This document shows positions 28,252-37,800 of a stretch of DNA of 64,000 nucleotides, in pieces. The DNA lies in contig NZ_JAHKQN010000004.1 of the NCBI RefSeq assembly GCF_018861125.1, positions 53,376 through 117,375 on the forward strand. Reading direction: 5' to 3'. The notes under the pieces were generated by a model that was given only the letters and a program-made list of their open reading frames with translations, made no database searches and was not told where the DNA came from. The stretch comes from Cellulophaga baltica (lineage in GTDB: Bacteria > Bacteroidota > Bacteroidia > Flavobacteriales > Flavobacteriaceae). Position numbers and translations under genes: made by a program. Each line of letters starts with the position of its first letter. The stretch's first letter is position 1.

Positions 28252-28618
28252 AAGTTAATTTTAATTGGTTTACCAATTCTAACGAACCTCTTTTTAATTT
28301 ATTCAGCTCTATCTTGTCTGATTCAAAAAGCTTCTCCAGTAACTTAGTAACTAAGCTTGTATCAAAATTTTTACAAGAAAACACATCAACAGCCGCATAA
28401 TTGTGCTCTGGCCAAGTATGTATACTTATATGACTTTCTGCTAACAAAATAAAACCTGTCACACCGATAGGTTCAAATTGTTTAAAAGCTTCATTTAGCT
28501 CTTCTAAATCAAGCGTAGCAGTTATCGTATGTAACGTTTCTTCGACATATGGAACAAAAGAAAGCTTTTCCTTATTACAATTATAAACATCCCAAGTTGC
28601 ATGTATACCTATGAACAA
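28244..28618 (-). CDS. speH: S-adenosylmethionine decarboxylase proenzyme
   Basis: The 124-residue product is the small prokaryotic AdoMet decarboxylase. The self-cleavage site is the Glu-Ser pair in LLAESHISIHTWPEHNYAAVD; the serine becomes the pyruvoyl cofactor. IGVTGFILL and YAAVDVFSC are also typical. It supplies decarboxylated AdoMet for the aminopropyltransferase in the same locus. The start is TTG 28618, since no ATG is available upstream. It ends inside the last codons of the convergent ATP-grasp gene. Confidence 0.92.
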   Translation of the reverse strand: MFIGIHATWDVYNCNKEKLSFVPYVEETLHTITATLDLEELNEAFKQFEPIGVTGFILLAESHISIHTWPEHNYAAVDVFSCKNFDTSLVTKLLEKLFESDKIELNKLKRGSLELVNQLKLTSK

Positions 28619-28640
28619 AATATATAATTTAGGGTTTGTA

Positions 28641-29177
28641 TTATTCTGTCCCTCTCGACTCAGAAACTAATTTGATAAATTCTATTGGAGAAAATAATTT
28701 TTGAAGCACCTCATAACTAGCACCAGATTCCATTTGTATTGTTTCAGGTAAAGTTTCCCTCGGACCATAATCCCAAGTAATTGGGTTTATTAAGTCTTTT
28801 ACAATAGCATAATCACCTTCAAGTTCTATTCCTAAAAATTCAACAGTATTCGTATTAGCCATTTGATACATGGCATATGAATTATTATTTCCGTAATATT
28901 CACCCGCCATTAAGTATTCTGTTAAGGTTGGATTAACCATGTAAACATCTGAGACAAAATTGAAATTTACAATACTATCATTTTTTAAAGTCAAAGAATG
29001 ATTCCCTTTTCCCATTTCTACCCAAACAACTTGTTCTGCAGGTATTTCAACTTCTAAGGAATCTACCCTAATGATTACGGGTTCTGTTGTTGGGTTATCA
29101 ATAGCTAAATCAACACTACCACTACCACAAGAGACTGATAGTAACGATAAACTTAAAAAAGTAAATAAATATTTCAT
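28641..29177 (-). CDS. Lipoprotein of unknown function, upstream of speH
   Basis: The 178-residue product has a lipoprotein signal (LSLLSVSCGSG) and a small beta-rich N-terminal domain (VDLAIDNPTTEPVIIRVDSL, VEIPAEQVVWVEMGKGNHSL), which resembles an immunoglobulin-like or DUF-type envelope domain. I do not recognise the family. It lies 22 bp upstream of the speH start on the same strand and is probably co-transcribed, which makes it a candidate member of the polyamine locus. Confidence 0.7.
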   Translation of the reverse strand: MKYLFTFLSLSLLSVSCGSGSVDLAIDNPTTEPVIIRVDSLEVEIPAEQVVWVEMGKGNHSLTLKNDSIVNFNFVSDVYMVNPTLTEYLMAGEYYGNNNSYAMYQMANTNTVEFLGIELEGDYAIVKDLINPITWDYGPRETLPETIQMESGASYEVLQKLFSPIEFIKLVSESRGTE

Positions 29178-29227
29178 TGTTAATGGTTTACTGGTTGTAA
29201 TAGGTTATTCTATTATTGCTAATATAC

Positions 29228-30577
29228 TTAATAATTTTCAGTTTTAACATTTTCTTTTGACACACGTAATAACAAAATAATACCTGCTAAAAAAAACACG
29301 AACAAAAATAATATTGCATAACGCATACTACTTACTTGATCTACCACAGCAAAAATGATCATACCAATAACAATTCCTATTTTCTCTGCTACATCATAAA
29401 AACTAAAATAAGAAGTAGTATCATCCGTGTCTGGTAAAAATTTAGAATAAGTTGACCTTGCTAATGATTGTATTCCCCCCATTACTAGACCAACAAGCCC
29501 TGCTGCTATATAGAATTGCAAAGGTGACACCATAAAAAAGGCATAAAAACACAAACATAACCATATTGCATTAATAACAATAAGGGTTTTTATATTACCG
29601 AATTTAGCAGATGCTTTTGATGTTACAATTGCTCCAATAATAGCCACTAATTGTATTACTAGAATACTAATAATTAAACCTGTGGTTTTCTCAGAATCTG
29701 TTGCCCAAGCAATTTCTTTTTCTCCAAAATACACAGCCATTAACATGATTGTTTGCACAGACATGCTGAATACAAAAAATGCTCTTAAATACTTTTTTAA
29801 TCGTAAATCAAGTTTAAGTTTAACCCAAACTAACTTTAATTCTTTTAAACCATTAAAAACAACATCTTTGGTTACTTTATGACCAGATGAAACTCCTTTT
29901 GGTAATACATAAAATGTATACTGACTAAAAACAAGCCACCACAAACCAACAGTTATAAAAGAAATTTTCATAGCTTCAAATTTTGCTTGATTTAATGTAG
30001 CTTCAGTGTCACCGACATCAAACCCAAAGGTTTCTGGCATCATTACCATTGCTAAATTTAAAATCAACAACAAAACACTACCCACATAACCTAATGAAAA
30101 GCCTTTAGCACTTATAGCATCTTGTTGTTCTTCAAAAGCGATATCTGGTAAATATGAATTATAAAAAACTAAACTGCCCCAATACCCTATCAATCCCATA
30201 AAATAGTACAATAAACTGAGATGAATTTGCTCTAAACTAAACCAATATAAACCAATACAACCTACACTTCCCACATAGCAAAAAAACTTCATAAAAGCTT
30301 TTTTATTCCCCACATAATCCGCAATACCTGATAAGATTGGAGATAAAATGGCGACCCCTAAAAATGTAAACGCTGTTATAATTGATATCAGTACAGTTTG
30401 TTTCATTTGAAACCCAAAAGCACTCACTAATTCTTCAGAAGACGTAAATAAAGCTGCGTAAAATATTGGAAATATTGAGGATGCTATCGTTAAGGTATAA
30501 ACCGAATTTGCCCAATCATAAAATGCCCAAGCATTTAATAATTTTTTGCTCCCTTTTGGTGCTTGTACTTTTGCCAT
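29228..30577 (-). CDS. MFS transporter, UMF1 (Atg22-like) family
   Basis: The 449-residue membrane protein has about 12 helices and the UMF1 start KLLNAWAFYDWANSVYTLTI. Conserved features include ILSPILSGIADYVGNKKAFM (MFS loop 2-3 motif) and GGIQSLARSTYSKFLPDTDDTTSYFSFYDVAEKIG in the second half. Homologues include the yeast vacuolar Atg22 amino-acid effluxer and a range of bacterial transporters; the substrate is unknown. It is monocistronic, between the small lipoprotein and an M48 peptidase gene. Confidence 0.9.
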   Translation of the reverse strand: MAKVQAPKGSKKLLNAWAFYDWANSVYTLTIASSIFPIFYAALFTSSEELVSAFGFQMKQTVLISIITAFTFLGVAILSPILSGIADYVGNKKAFMKFFCYVGSVGCIGLYWFSLEQIHLSLLYYFMGLIGYWGSLVFYNSYLPDIAFEEQQDAISAKGFSLGYVGSVLLLILNLAMVMMPETFGFDVGDTEATLNQAKFEAMKISFITVGLWWLVFSQYTFYVLPKGVSSGHKVTKDVVFNGLKELKLVWVKLKLDLRLKKYLRAFFVFSMSVQTIMLMAVYFGEKEIAWATDSEKTTGLIISILVIQLVAIIGAIVTSKASAKFGNIKTLIVINAIWLCLCFYAFFMVSPLQFYIAAGLVGLVMGGIQSLARSTYSKFLPDTDDTTSYFSFYDVAEKIGIVIGMIIFAVVDQVSSMRYAILFLFVFFLAGIILLLRVSKENVKTENY

Positions 30578-30593
30578 AGTTTGGTTGCTATAA

Positions 30594-30624
30594 ATAAAAA
30601 AGCTGTCCTTTATAAGAACAGCTT
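30594..30624 (-). terminator. Terminator of the M48 peptidase gene
   Basis: On the minus strand AAGCTGT (30624-30618) pairs with ACAGCTT (30606-30600), followed by a T run. It lies 33 bp after the peptidase stop codon and just upstream of the MFS gene. Confidence 0.75.
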
Positions 30625-30656
30625 AAATATATTACTATTTAACAGAGTTAAAAATT

Positions 30657-31466
30657 TTATCTATAAGAAGTTACACCAAATTTTGCTGCTTCTGCTTTTG
30701 CAGCAGGTGCCCATTCTGTAAGATTTGCAATACGCGTATCGTTTGATGGATGTGTACTCATAAACTCTGGCGTAGATGACGCACCACTATTAGCTTTCAT
30801 TCTCTTCCAAAGTTCCGCAGCTTCATCAGGATTATAACCTGCAATTGCCATAATTTGCAAACCAATTCTATCTGCTTCAGTTTCATGACTTCTACTAAAA
30901 GGCAACATACCTAAAACATTAGTTCCTGCCCCGTAATATTGATTAAATAAGTTAAGTGAATTTTGATCTTTTATAGCAACATTACCTACTACTTGACCTA
31001 TTTGCTGTCCGTAACTAGCTGTCATACGCTGTGCACCATGATCTGCTAATGCGTGAGCAACTTCATGACCCATTACTACCGCAACACCAGTTTCTCCTTG
31101 ACAAATTGGCAAGATACCTGTGTAAAATACAATTTTACCACCTGGCATACACCAAGCATTAATTGTTTCATCTTGCACTAAGTTATATTCCCATTTGTAA
31201 TCATCTAAATATCCAGGATATCCGTTTGCAGTTAACCAACGCTCTGCAGCTGATGCAATTCGTTGTCCAACTGTTGTAATCATTCTAGAATCTGCAGTAT
31301 TATCTACTGTTTTATTCTCCGTTAGAAATTCATCGTATTGTGCAAATGCTGTAGGGAATATTTGACTATTCGGAAATGCATTTAACATCTTTTTGCCAGT
31401 AAATGGGTTAGTTTTACAAGCAGTAACTCCTAAAAATATAGCAGCCACTAAAATAATCTTTCTCAT
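30657..31466 (-). CDS. M48 family metallopeptidase, lipoprotein
   Basis: The 269-residue product has a lipoprotein signal ending in GVTACKTNP. The zinc motif HEVAH is in VVMGHEVAHALADHGAQRM near residue 131, with the third ligand in SRSHETEADRIGLQIM near 192. The family cleaves envelope proteins; relatives are YcaL and BepA. THPSNDTRIANL is the usual C-terminal element. No chaperone or Bam gene is adjacent. Confidence 0.93.
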   Translation of the reverse strand: MRKIILVAAIFLGVTACKTNPFTGKKMLNAFPNSQIFPTAFAQYDEFLTENKTVDNTADSRMITTVGQRIASAAERWLTANGYPGYLDDYKWEYNLVQDETINAWCMPGGKIVFYTGILPICQGETGVAVVMGHEVAHALADHGAQRMTASYGQQIGQVVGNVAIKDQNSLNLFNQYYGAGTNVLGMLPFSRSHETEADRIGLQIMAIAGYNPDEAAELWKRMKANSGASSTPEFMSTHPSNDTRIANLTEWAPAAKAEAAKFGVTSYR

Positions 31467-31552
31467 AGTTAATGTTTAATTAAATAGCATACTAAGTATA
31501 TTTTGACTTTTCAGCTGAATTGGTTTTGTTTATATTTTAAATTTACAAAAAA

Positions 31553-33952
31553 TTATTTACCTACTATTTGAAGCGTGGTAAAGTCTTTTTTAATTATTAA
31601 GGTATTATGTTCCGATAAATTAATATCTTCAAGTGTAACTGGAACACTATCAACAACTATTGAAGCTATTTCAAAAGGCAATCCATGAAATTTAATTCGC
31701 ATAGTTTCATAACTAGTTATAAAAGTACCGTCTTTAAATTGTTGGATAATTAATTCATTCTCTTTACCGTTTAATTTTAGGTTACGAAGACTATAACGAC
31801 CTTTTTTATAATCAAAACCGTCTTGTGCATCTTCGTAAATTGTAGAATTTTCAACACCTAATTTATAATACACATCAAGTTTTAATTCTTCTATTTCAAG
31901 CTCATCAACATATTGTTGAACCGGATATTTAGGAATTATAGCGCCTTCTTTTACAAACATTGGTATCACATCAATATCAGCAGGAATCCATTTTTCCAAT
32001 CCTCCAATAATAATTTCTTTCGTCCAATAATTATACCAATTACCACGTGGCATGTACATTCTACGCCCTTTTGCATTAGGTTCTTGAATAGGGCACACTA
32101 ATATTTGTTCTCCAAAGATAAACTCATCAGTTCTAAAATGTGTCTGCGGATCTTCTTGATCAAACATTACTAAAGAACGAAGCATTGGATGCCCTTCTTT
32201 AGAATACCTATAAAACATGGTGTATAAATATGGTAAAAGCTGATATCTTAATTCAATATACTTTCTTACAATATCAGTAACTTCTTCTCCAAATGACCAA
32301 GGTTCTTGATCACCGTGATCACCACTAGAATGTACCCTACAGAAAGGATGAAAAATACCTAACTGTACCCATCTTGCAAATAACTCACCATCAGGTTGTT
32401 CTGCAAAACCACCAATATCAGAACCCACAAATGAATATCCACTCATACACATACGTTGCACTTGCACATTTGCGATCCATAAATGCTCCCAAGTAGCAAC
32501 ATTATCACCTGTCCAAGTACAAGCATAACGCTGTGTACCTGAATATGCTGCTCTTGTAATCACAAATGGTCTTTTAGGATACACATGCTTTTTCACACCA
32601 TTGTAAGTGGCTCTCACCATTTGCATACCATAAATATTATGGGCTTTACGGTGTGTGCAATTATTACCATCATAATCATGACGTGTGTCTAAAGGTGCTG
32701 TTTTTGTTGGCACTTCCATTACAGCTGGTTCATTCATATCATTCCACACTGCATGAACACCAATTTCAGCCATGAACTCTTTATACAATTCAGCCCACCA
32801 CTTACGAACTTCCGGGTTTGTGAAATCGGGAAAATTACACTGGCCTGGCCAAACTTTACCATGCATATATGGGCCATCACCACGCTTACAGAAATAATCA
32901 TTTTCCATAGCTTCTTGATACACCCAATAATCACGGTCAATTTTTATTCCGGGATCAATCATGACTACAGTTTTAAAACCATCTTCATTTAATTCAGATA
33001 TCATTCGTTTTGGGTCCGGAAACAGTTTTTTATCCCAAGTAAAACATCTAAAACCGTCCATATAATCTATATCTAAATACAGACCATCACAAGGTATTTT
33101 TAAATCTCTAAACTTTTTTGCCAATGCTTTCACATTACTTTCAGGGTAATAACTCCATTTTGATTGTTGAAAGCCTAAAGCCCAAAGTGGTGGTAAATCT
33201 GGTGTTCCTGTTAAATCAGTATACAACCGAATTACTTTTTCCATATCTGGACCATAAATAAAGTAGTAGTTCATTTCACCACCATCAGCCCAAAAACTAG
33301 TAACGTTTCTTTTCTCTTGTGCAAAATCAAAAAATGACCTAAAAGTATTATCAAAGAAAATTCCGTAGGCCTTATTATCGGTCATACCTACATAAAAAGG
33401 GATTGCTTTGTAAAGCGGATCTTGATCTTTACCATAAGCATAAGAATCTGTCACCCAATTATTTACTCTTTTACCTCTTAAATTTAGATGAGTAGCTTTA
33501 TCTCCTAAACCAAAAAAACTATCTCCTGTTTTAGTGATTTTACTCATTTTCACAAAGTTACCTCCGTGCTCGTAATTTTCTTCCCAATGAAAACCAAGCT
33601 CATCTTCATTAATAATATTGCCTTCTAAATCTGATATTTGAACCCTAAGTGTTTTTTTATCGACCAAAACTTTCATTCTGATAGTTTCAATTAAATATTC
33701 TGTATCAGTTTCTTCTACTTTTAAATCATCAAAACCTCGAATACCTGTTTTACTTATTGCATATGAAAAGTCAGGTTCAAAATTATAATCTGTAGCATAC
33801 CTAAACCTTATGGCACTATTACGAAGTACTGTAATTTGCAACACAACGCCATTTGCAGTTGTAAAGTATATTTTATCTATATCTTGTTTAAAATCAACAA
33901 TTTCATTCGGATATAAATTTCCTTTATATTCAAGTTCTGTATTAGTAATCAT
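31553..33952 (-). CDS. Glycoside hydrolase family 31 (alpha-glucosidase)
   Basis: The 799-residue enzyme has the GH31 layout: N-terminal beta-sandwich (1-230), TIM barrel (about 235-600) and C-terminal beta domains. The catalytic nucleophile is in VWNDMNEPAVM near residue 410, and the acid/base aspartate is in WTGDNVATWEHL near 485. GDSFFGLGDKATHLNLRGKR and GLYLDIDYMDGFRCFTWD are also typical. It releases glucose from alpha-glucans. No signal peptide is visible, so it is probably cytoplasmic and works with the adjacent branching enzyme. Confidence 0.95.
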   Translation of the reverse strand: MITNTELEYKGNLYPNEIVDFKQDIDKIYFTTANGVVLQITVLRNSAIRFRYATDYNFEPDFSYAISKTGIRGFDDLKVEETDTEYLIETIRMKVLVDKKTLRVQISDLEGNIINEDELGFHWEENYEHGGNFVKMSKITKTGDSFFGLGDKATHLNLRGKRVNNWVTDSYAYGKDQDPLYKAIPFYVGMTDNKAYGIFFDNTFRSFFDFAQEKRNVTSFWADGGEMNYYFIYGPDMEKVIRLYTDLTGTPDLPPLWALGFQQSKWSYYPESNVKALAKKFRDLKIPCDGLYLDIDYMDGFRCFTWDKKLFPDPKRMISELNEDGFKTVVMIDPGIKIDRDYWVYQEAMENDYFCKRGDGPYMHGKVWPGQCNFPDFTNPEVRKWWAELYKEFMAEIGVHAVWNDMNEPAVMEVPTKTAPLDTRHDYDGNNCTHRKAHNIYGMQMVRATYNGVKKHVYPKRPFVITRAAYSGTQRYACTWTGDNVATWEHLWIANVQVQRMCMSGYSFVGSDIGGFAEQPDGELFARWVQLGIFHPFCRVHSSGDHGDQEPWSFGEEVTDIVRKYIELRYQLLPYLYTMFYRYSKEGHPMLRSLVMFDQEDPQTHFRTDEFIFGEQILVCPIQEPNAKGRRMYMPRGNWYNYWTKEIIIGGLEKWIPADIDVIPMFVKEGAIIPKYPVQQYVDELEIEELKLDVYYKLGVENSTIYEDAQDGFDYKKGRYSLRNLKLNGKENELIIQQFKDGTFITSYETMRIKFHGLPFEIASIVVDSVPVTLEDINLSEHNTLIIKKDFTTLQIVGK

Positions 33953-34013
33953 ACTTCTTTACTTAAATTAACTAACAAAAAAAGTTATTATGCGTGAATA
34001 ATAAAAATTTTTT

Positions 34014-34046
34014 AAAGCCTATTCGTTATCACACGATAGGTTTATA
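34014..34046 (-). terminator. Possible glgB terminator
   Basis: AAGCCTATTCGT and ACGATAGGTTT around 34015-34043 form an imperfect stem, followed on the minus strand by a T-rich tract. It lies between glgB and the GH31 gene. The mismatches make it less certain than the others. Confidence 0.45.
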
Positions 34047-34051
34047 ATTTA

Positions 34052-35947
34052 TTATTGTAATATAATTACACTTAAAGGCGGTAACGTTATTTCAATTGAG
34101 TTGTTGAAATTGTGCCAAGGTGTTGCTGTTATATTAATATTTTTATTTGCTACCCCCGATCCTCCATATTCTAAAGCATCGCTATTAAAAACTTCTTTTA
34201 CAGTTGTGTTTTTAGGAATACCTATTCGGTATTTTTCTCTAGTTATTGGTGTAAAATTACAAGCAACAATAACATCATTTTTAGTATCATGACCTTTACG
34301 GATATACGTTAAAACTGAACTTTCAGCATCTCCATAATCTATCCATTGGAAACTATCAGGGCTAAACTGCTTTTCGTAAAGAGCTGGATAATTTTTGTAA
34401 AAAATATTTAAATCTTTCACCATTTTTTGCACTCCTGCATGAAAATCATATTGTGTTAAATGCCAATCTAAACTATTTTGGAAGTTCCATTCTGACGATT
34501 GCCCGAATTCACCACCCATAAATACCAAATTTGTACCCGGATGTGTAAACATGTACCCAAAAAGTAACCTTAAATTTGCAAAACGTTGCCACTCATCACC
34601 TGGCATTCTATACAAAAGTGACTGCTTACCGTACACAACCTCATCATGAGAAAAAGGCAACATAAAATTTTCAGAAAACGCATAAGTTAAACTGAAAGTA
34701 ATATCATTCTGGTGGTGTTTTCTATAGATTGGTTCTTTTTTAAAATACTCTAAAGTATCATGCATCCAACCCATCATCCATTTCATACCAAAACCTAAAC
34801 CCCCTAAATCTACAGGTTGCGAAACCCCAGTAAAAGCAGTTGATTCTTCTGCTATAGTTTGAATGCCCTCAAAACTAGCATACAGTTGCTGGTTCATTTC
34901 CTTTAAGAGCGAAATAGCTTCTAAATTTTCGTTATTGCCATATATATTTGGTTCCCACTCCCCTTCTTCACGTGAATAATCTAAATAAATCATTGATGCT
35001 ACAGCATCAACACGTAAGGCATCAACATGAAATTGATCCATCCAAAACATAGCATTACTTATTAAAAAAGCTCGGACTTCATTTCGGCCGTAATTAAAAA
35101 TCAAGCTTTTCCAGTCAGGGTGATAGCCTTTTTTTCTATCAGGGTGTTCGTATAAGTGAGAGCCATCAAAAAAGCCTAAGCCATGTGCATCCTCGGGGAA
35201 GTGTGAAGGCACCCAATCTAAAATTACTCCAATATCATTCTGGTGTAGTTTATCTACTAAAACTTTAAATTCCTCAGGAGTCCCGAAACGTGAAGTTGGT
35301 GCAAAATACCCTGTTAGTTGATAACCCCAAGACGGATCATATGGGTACTCCATTACAGGCATAAATTCTACATGCGTAAAATTCATTTCTTTTACATATT
35401 TTACTAAATCATCAGCAAGTTCTAGATAAGTCAAAAACTCATTATCTTTCTTTCTTTTCCAAGAACCTAAATGTACTTCATAAACTGAATATGGCCTATC
35501 AAGCCCATTTTTTTCTTTACGGTAGCCCATCCAATCGGTATCTTTCCAATCATATGCACCATCCCAAACAACAGAACCAGTTTTTGGGGGTGTTTCACAA
35601 TAACGGGCAAACGGATCTGCTTTTTCTGTAGTAACCCCAAAATTATTAGAATTGATGCTGTATTTGTACAAAGTACCTTTAGTTATCTCTGGTATAAAAC
35701 CTTCCCAAATACCACTTTCATCCCAACGAACATTTAATTGATGTGTCCCTTTTTGCCAAAAATTAAAATCTCCAATAACACTTACACTATGAGCCGATGG
35801 TGCCCAAACAGCAAAATAAGTACCTTTAACACCATTAACTTCTACTATATGGGAACCCAACTTTTCGTACAATTGAAAGTGTTTTCCTGCTTTAAAAAGA
35901 TTAATATCAAATTCCGTTAATAAACTAAAAGCTTCTACGTTTGGCAT
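34052..35947 (-). CDS. glgB: 1,4-alpha-glucan branching enzyme
   Basis: The 631-residue GH13 enzyme makes the alpha-1,6 branches of glycogen. The N-terminal CBM48 region (GTYFAVWAPSAHSVSVIGDF) is followed by the barrel with nucleophile Asp in DALRVDAVASMIYLDY, acid/base Glu in TIAEESTAF and the transition-state Asp in PFSHDEVVYGKQSLL. The length fits a short GlgB without the extra N1 domain. glgA and glgC are not in the window. A small CBM48 protein is encoded at 42957-43571. Confidence 0.97.
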   Translation of the reverse strand: MPNVEAFSLLTEFDINLFKAGKHFQLYEKLGSHIVEVNGVKGTYFAVWAPSAHSVSVIGDFNFWQKGTHQLNVRWDESGIWEGFIPEITKGTLYKYSINSNNFGVTTEKADPFARYCETPPKTGSVVWDGAYDWKDTDWMGYRKEKNGLDRPYSVYEVHLGSWKRKKDNEFLTYLELADDLVKYVKEMNFTHVEFMPVMEYPYDPSWGYQLTGYFAPTSRFGTPEEFKVLVDKLHQNDIGVILDWVPSHFPEDAHGLGFFDGSHLYEHPDRKKGYHPDWKSLIFNYGRNEVRAFLISNAMFWMDQFHVDALRVDAVASMIYLDYSREEGEWEPNIYGNNENLEAISLLKEMNQQLYASFEGIQTIAEESTAFTGVSQPVDLGGLGFGMKWMMGWMHDTLEYFKKEPIYRKHHQNDITFSLTYAFSENFMLPFSHDEVVYGKQSLLYRMPGDEWQRFANLRLLFGYMFTHPGTNLVFMGGEFGQSSEWNFQNSLDWHLTQYDFHAGVQKMVKDLNIFYKNYPALYEKQFSPDSFQWIDYGDAESSVLTYIRKGHDTKNDVIVACNFTPITREKYRIGIPKNTTVKEVFNSDALEYGGSGVANKNINITATPWHNFNNSIEITLPPLSVIILQ

Positions 35948-36109
35948 AAGATAATTTTATATACTGCAATATAAACAAGTTTAAAATAATAGTTTGCTAT
36001 TTATTTCGTTCTTTTATTAGATGAATCAAATTAAAAAGTGGAACGCTTTTTGATTATCTTAAAACTTAAACTCGTTTAAATTTAATAAGAACACTCAAAC
36101 AAAATAATT

Positions 36110-36652
36110 ATGAAAAGATTTACTTTTATTGGAATGCTATTTTTAGCCATATTAATAACTTCATGTTCAGGGAATGATGGATTTGACGGCCAGGATGGTC
36201 TTGATAGTATTCAAGGGCAAGTTTTTGAAGTAGAAAACGTTGATTTTAATTATGATGCAACAGGTAATTTTTATTCTACACGTTTAACATATAGTGATTT
36301 TACAAGTTTTGAAGTACTTGAATCTGATGCAGTATTATTATATGTCTTAGATGAAGAAATTGAATTAACTGATGGGCTAGCTGACAACTGGACATTAGTA
36401 CCAGTTAGCTATTTTCTTGACGGAGGTACTATTCAATATACTTATGCTCATAACTTCGTAGACATGGACTTATATATTAATGGAAATTTTGATATGTCGG
36501 CAATTGACACTTTTTATACAGATGATCTTGTTTTCAGAGTCGTAATTTTACCAAGCTCATTTGCAAGTTCTAAAATTGACACCTCTGACATCAACGCAGT
36601 GTTAGCTCGTTTAGGTGTTGAAGAAGATGATATTATAAAAGCTTCTCTATAA
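36110..36652 (+). CDS. Lipoprotein with short collagen-like start
   Basis: The 180-residue product has a lipoprotein signal (FLAILITSCSGNDG) followed by a short GxxG-type, collagen-like segment (GNDGFDGQDGLDS). An acidic beta-rich domain follows (VENVDFNYDATGNFYSTRL, FRVVILPSSFASS). Such proteins are common in flavobacteria and have no assigned role. It stands alone and ends at a strong terminator. Confidence 0.8.
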   Translation: MKRFTFIGMLFLAILITSCSGNDGFDGQDGLDSIQGQVFEVENVDFNYDATGNFYSTRLTYSDFTSFEVLESDAVLLYVLDEEIELTDGLADNWTLVPVSYFLDGGTIQYTYAHNFVDMDLYINGNFDMSAIDTFYTDDLVFRVVILPSSFASSKIDTSDINAVLARLGVEEDDIIKASL

Positions 36653-36674
36653 AAAAACCACATTTTTAGACTAC

Positions 36675-36704
36675 AAGCCTCGGTTTATCGTTAAACCGAG
36701 GCTT
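36675..36704 (+). terminator. Terminator after collagen-like lipoprotein gene
   Basis: AAGCCTCGGTTTA (36675-36687) pairs perfectly with TAAACCGAGGCTT (36692-36704), followed by TTTATAT. Confidence 0.87.
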
Positions 36705-36785
36705 TTTATATAATTTATGTTTTGTTTACAAAAATATTAACAACTGTTTAGTTAAAAGACACGTAAATTAGATAAAAAAGAAACT

Positions 36786-37283
36786 ATGTATAAAAAATTA
36801 CTTTTAGGTCTTGTACTTATTATCACCAGTTGCAAAGGCGTTTCGCAAGAAAAAGAAATGGCAATGGAAGGTAATAGCAAACAAGAAGAATTTGAAATTA
36901 CAAAAACAGATGCAGAATGGCGCAATGAGTTAGACGCCATGGAATATTTTATTTTACGTGAAGCGGGTACAGAAAGAGCATTCTCTAGCGAATTATTAAA
37001 AAATAATAAAAAAGGAATTTACGTTTGCGCTGCTTGTGGTACAGAACTTTTTAAAAGCGAAAATAAATTTGATTCTGGAACAGGTTGGCCAAGTTTTGAT
37101 CAAGAAATAAAAGGTAATGTCGCCTATGATGTGGACTACAAAATTGGTTACAAAAGAACTGAGGAGCACTGTGCTACATGTGGTGGACATTTAGGTCATG
37201 TTTTTAATGACGGACCTAGTGATACAACAGGCGAAAGACATTGTATTAATGGTGCAGCACTTAACTTTGTAGCTCGTAACTAA
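36786..37283 (+). CDS. msrB: Peptide-methionine (R)-S-oxide reductase, lipoprotein form
   Basis: The 165-residue product is MsrB with an added lipoprotein signal (LVLIITSCKG), so it acts in the envelope. The zinc cysteines are in CAACGTELF and CATCGGHLGHVF, the substrate motif is GTGWPSF and the catalytic cysteine is in GERHCINGAALNF. It repairs the R form of methionine sulfoxide in exported proteins. A second, cytoplasmic msrB follows after 16 bp. Confidence 0.95.
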   Translation: MYKKLLLGLVLIITSCKGVSQEKEMAMEGNSKQEEFEITKTDAEWRNELDAMEYFILREAGTERAFSSELLKNNKKGIYVCAACGTELFKSENKFDSGTGWPSFDQEIKGNVAYDVDYKIGYKRTEEHCATCGGHLGHVFNDGPSDTTGERHCINGAALNFVARN

Positions 37284-37299
37284 GCACAGAAAATAAAGT

Positions 37300-37707
37300 A
37301 TGACTAAAAAGTACAACATTAATAAATCGGAAGCTGAGTGGAAAGAACTTCTTTCACCTGAAGAGTACACTATTTTAATAAAAAAAGGTACTGAATATCC
37401 GCATACTGGTGCATATAATATGCATTTCGACAATGGAGAATACCATTGCAAAGCTTGTAATGCTAAACTTTTTGAAAGTGACCATAAGTTTAAAAGTAGT
37501 TGTGGTTGGCCCTCTTTTGATAAAGCTATTGACGGCGCTATAGATTATATAAAAGACACTAGCCACGGCATGACAAGAGTTGAAACTGTATGCGCAAATT
37601 GTGGCGGACATTTAGGTCACGTTTTTAATGATGGGCCTATGGAAACTACAGGACATAGGTACTGTATAAACTCTGCAAGTATTGGTTTTGAGCCAGAGGC
37701 TAAATAA
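37300..37707 (+). CDS. msrB: Peptide-methionine (R)-S-oxide reductase, cytoplasmic form
   Basis: This 135-residue MsrB has no signal peptide. It has the zinc motifs CKACNAKLF and CANCGGHLGHVF, the motif SSCGWPSF and the catalytic cysteine in HRYCINSASIGF. Its resolving region differs from the upstream copy (SSCGW against GTGW), so the pair are diverged paralogues serving two compartments from one transcript. Confidence 0.94.
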   Translation: MTKKYNINKSEAEWKELLSPEEYTILIKKGTEYPHTGAYNMHFDNGEYHCKACNAKLFESDHKFKSSCGWPSFDKAIDGAIDYIKDTSHGMTRVETVCANCGGHLGHVFNDGPMETTGHRYCINSASIGFEPEAK

Positions 37708-37800
37708 TACATTTATTGATTAACTATATTTTACGCTAAATTATTTACACTAATTTAGCGTTTTTCTTTATAAGAGAAACGCCAAATGAATTAGCAACTA

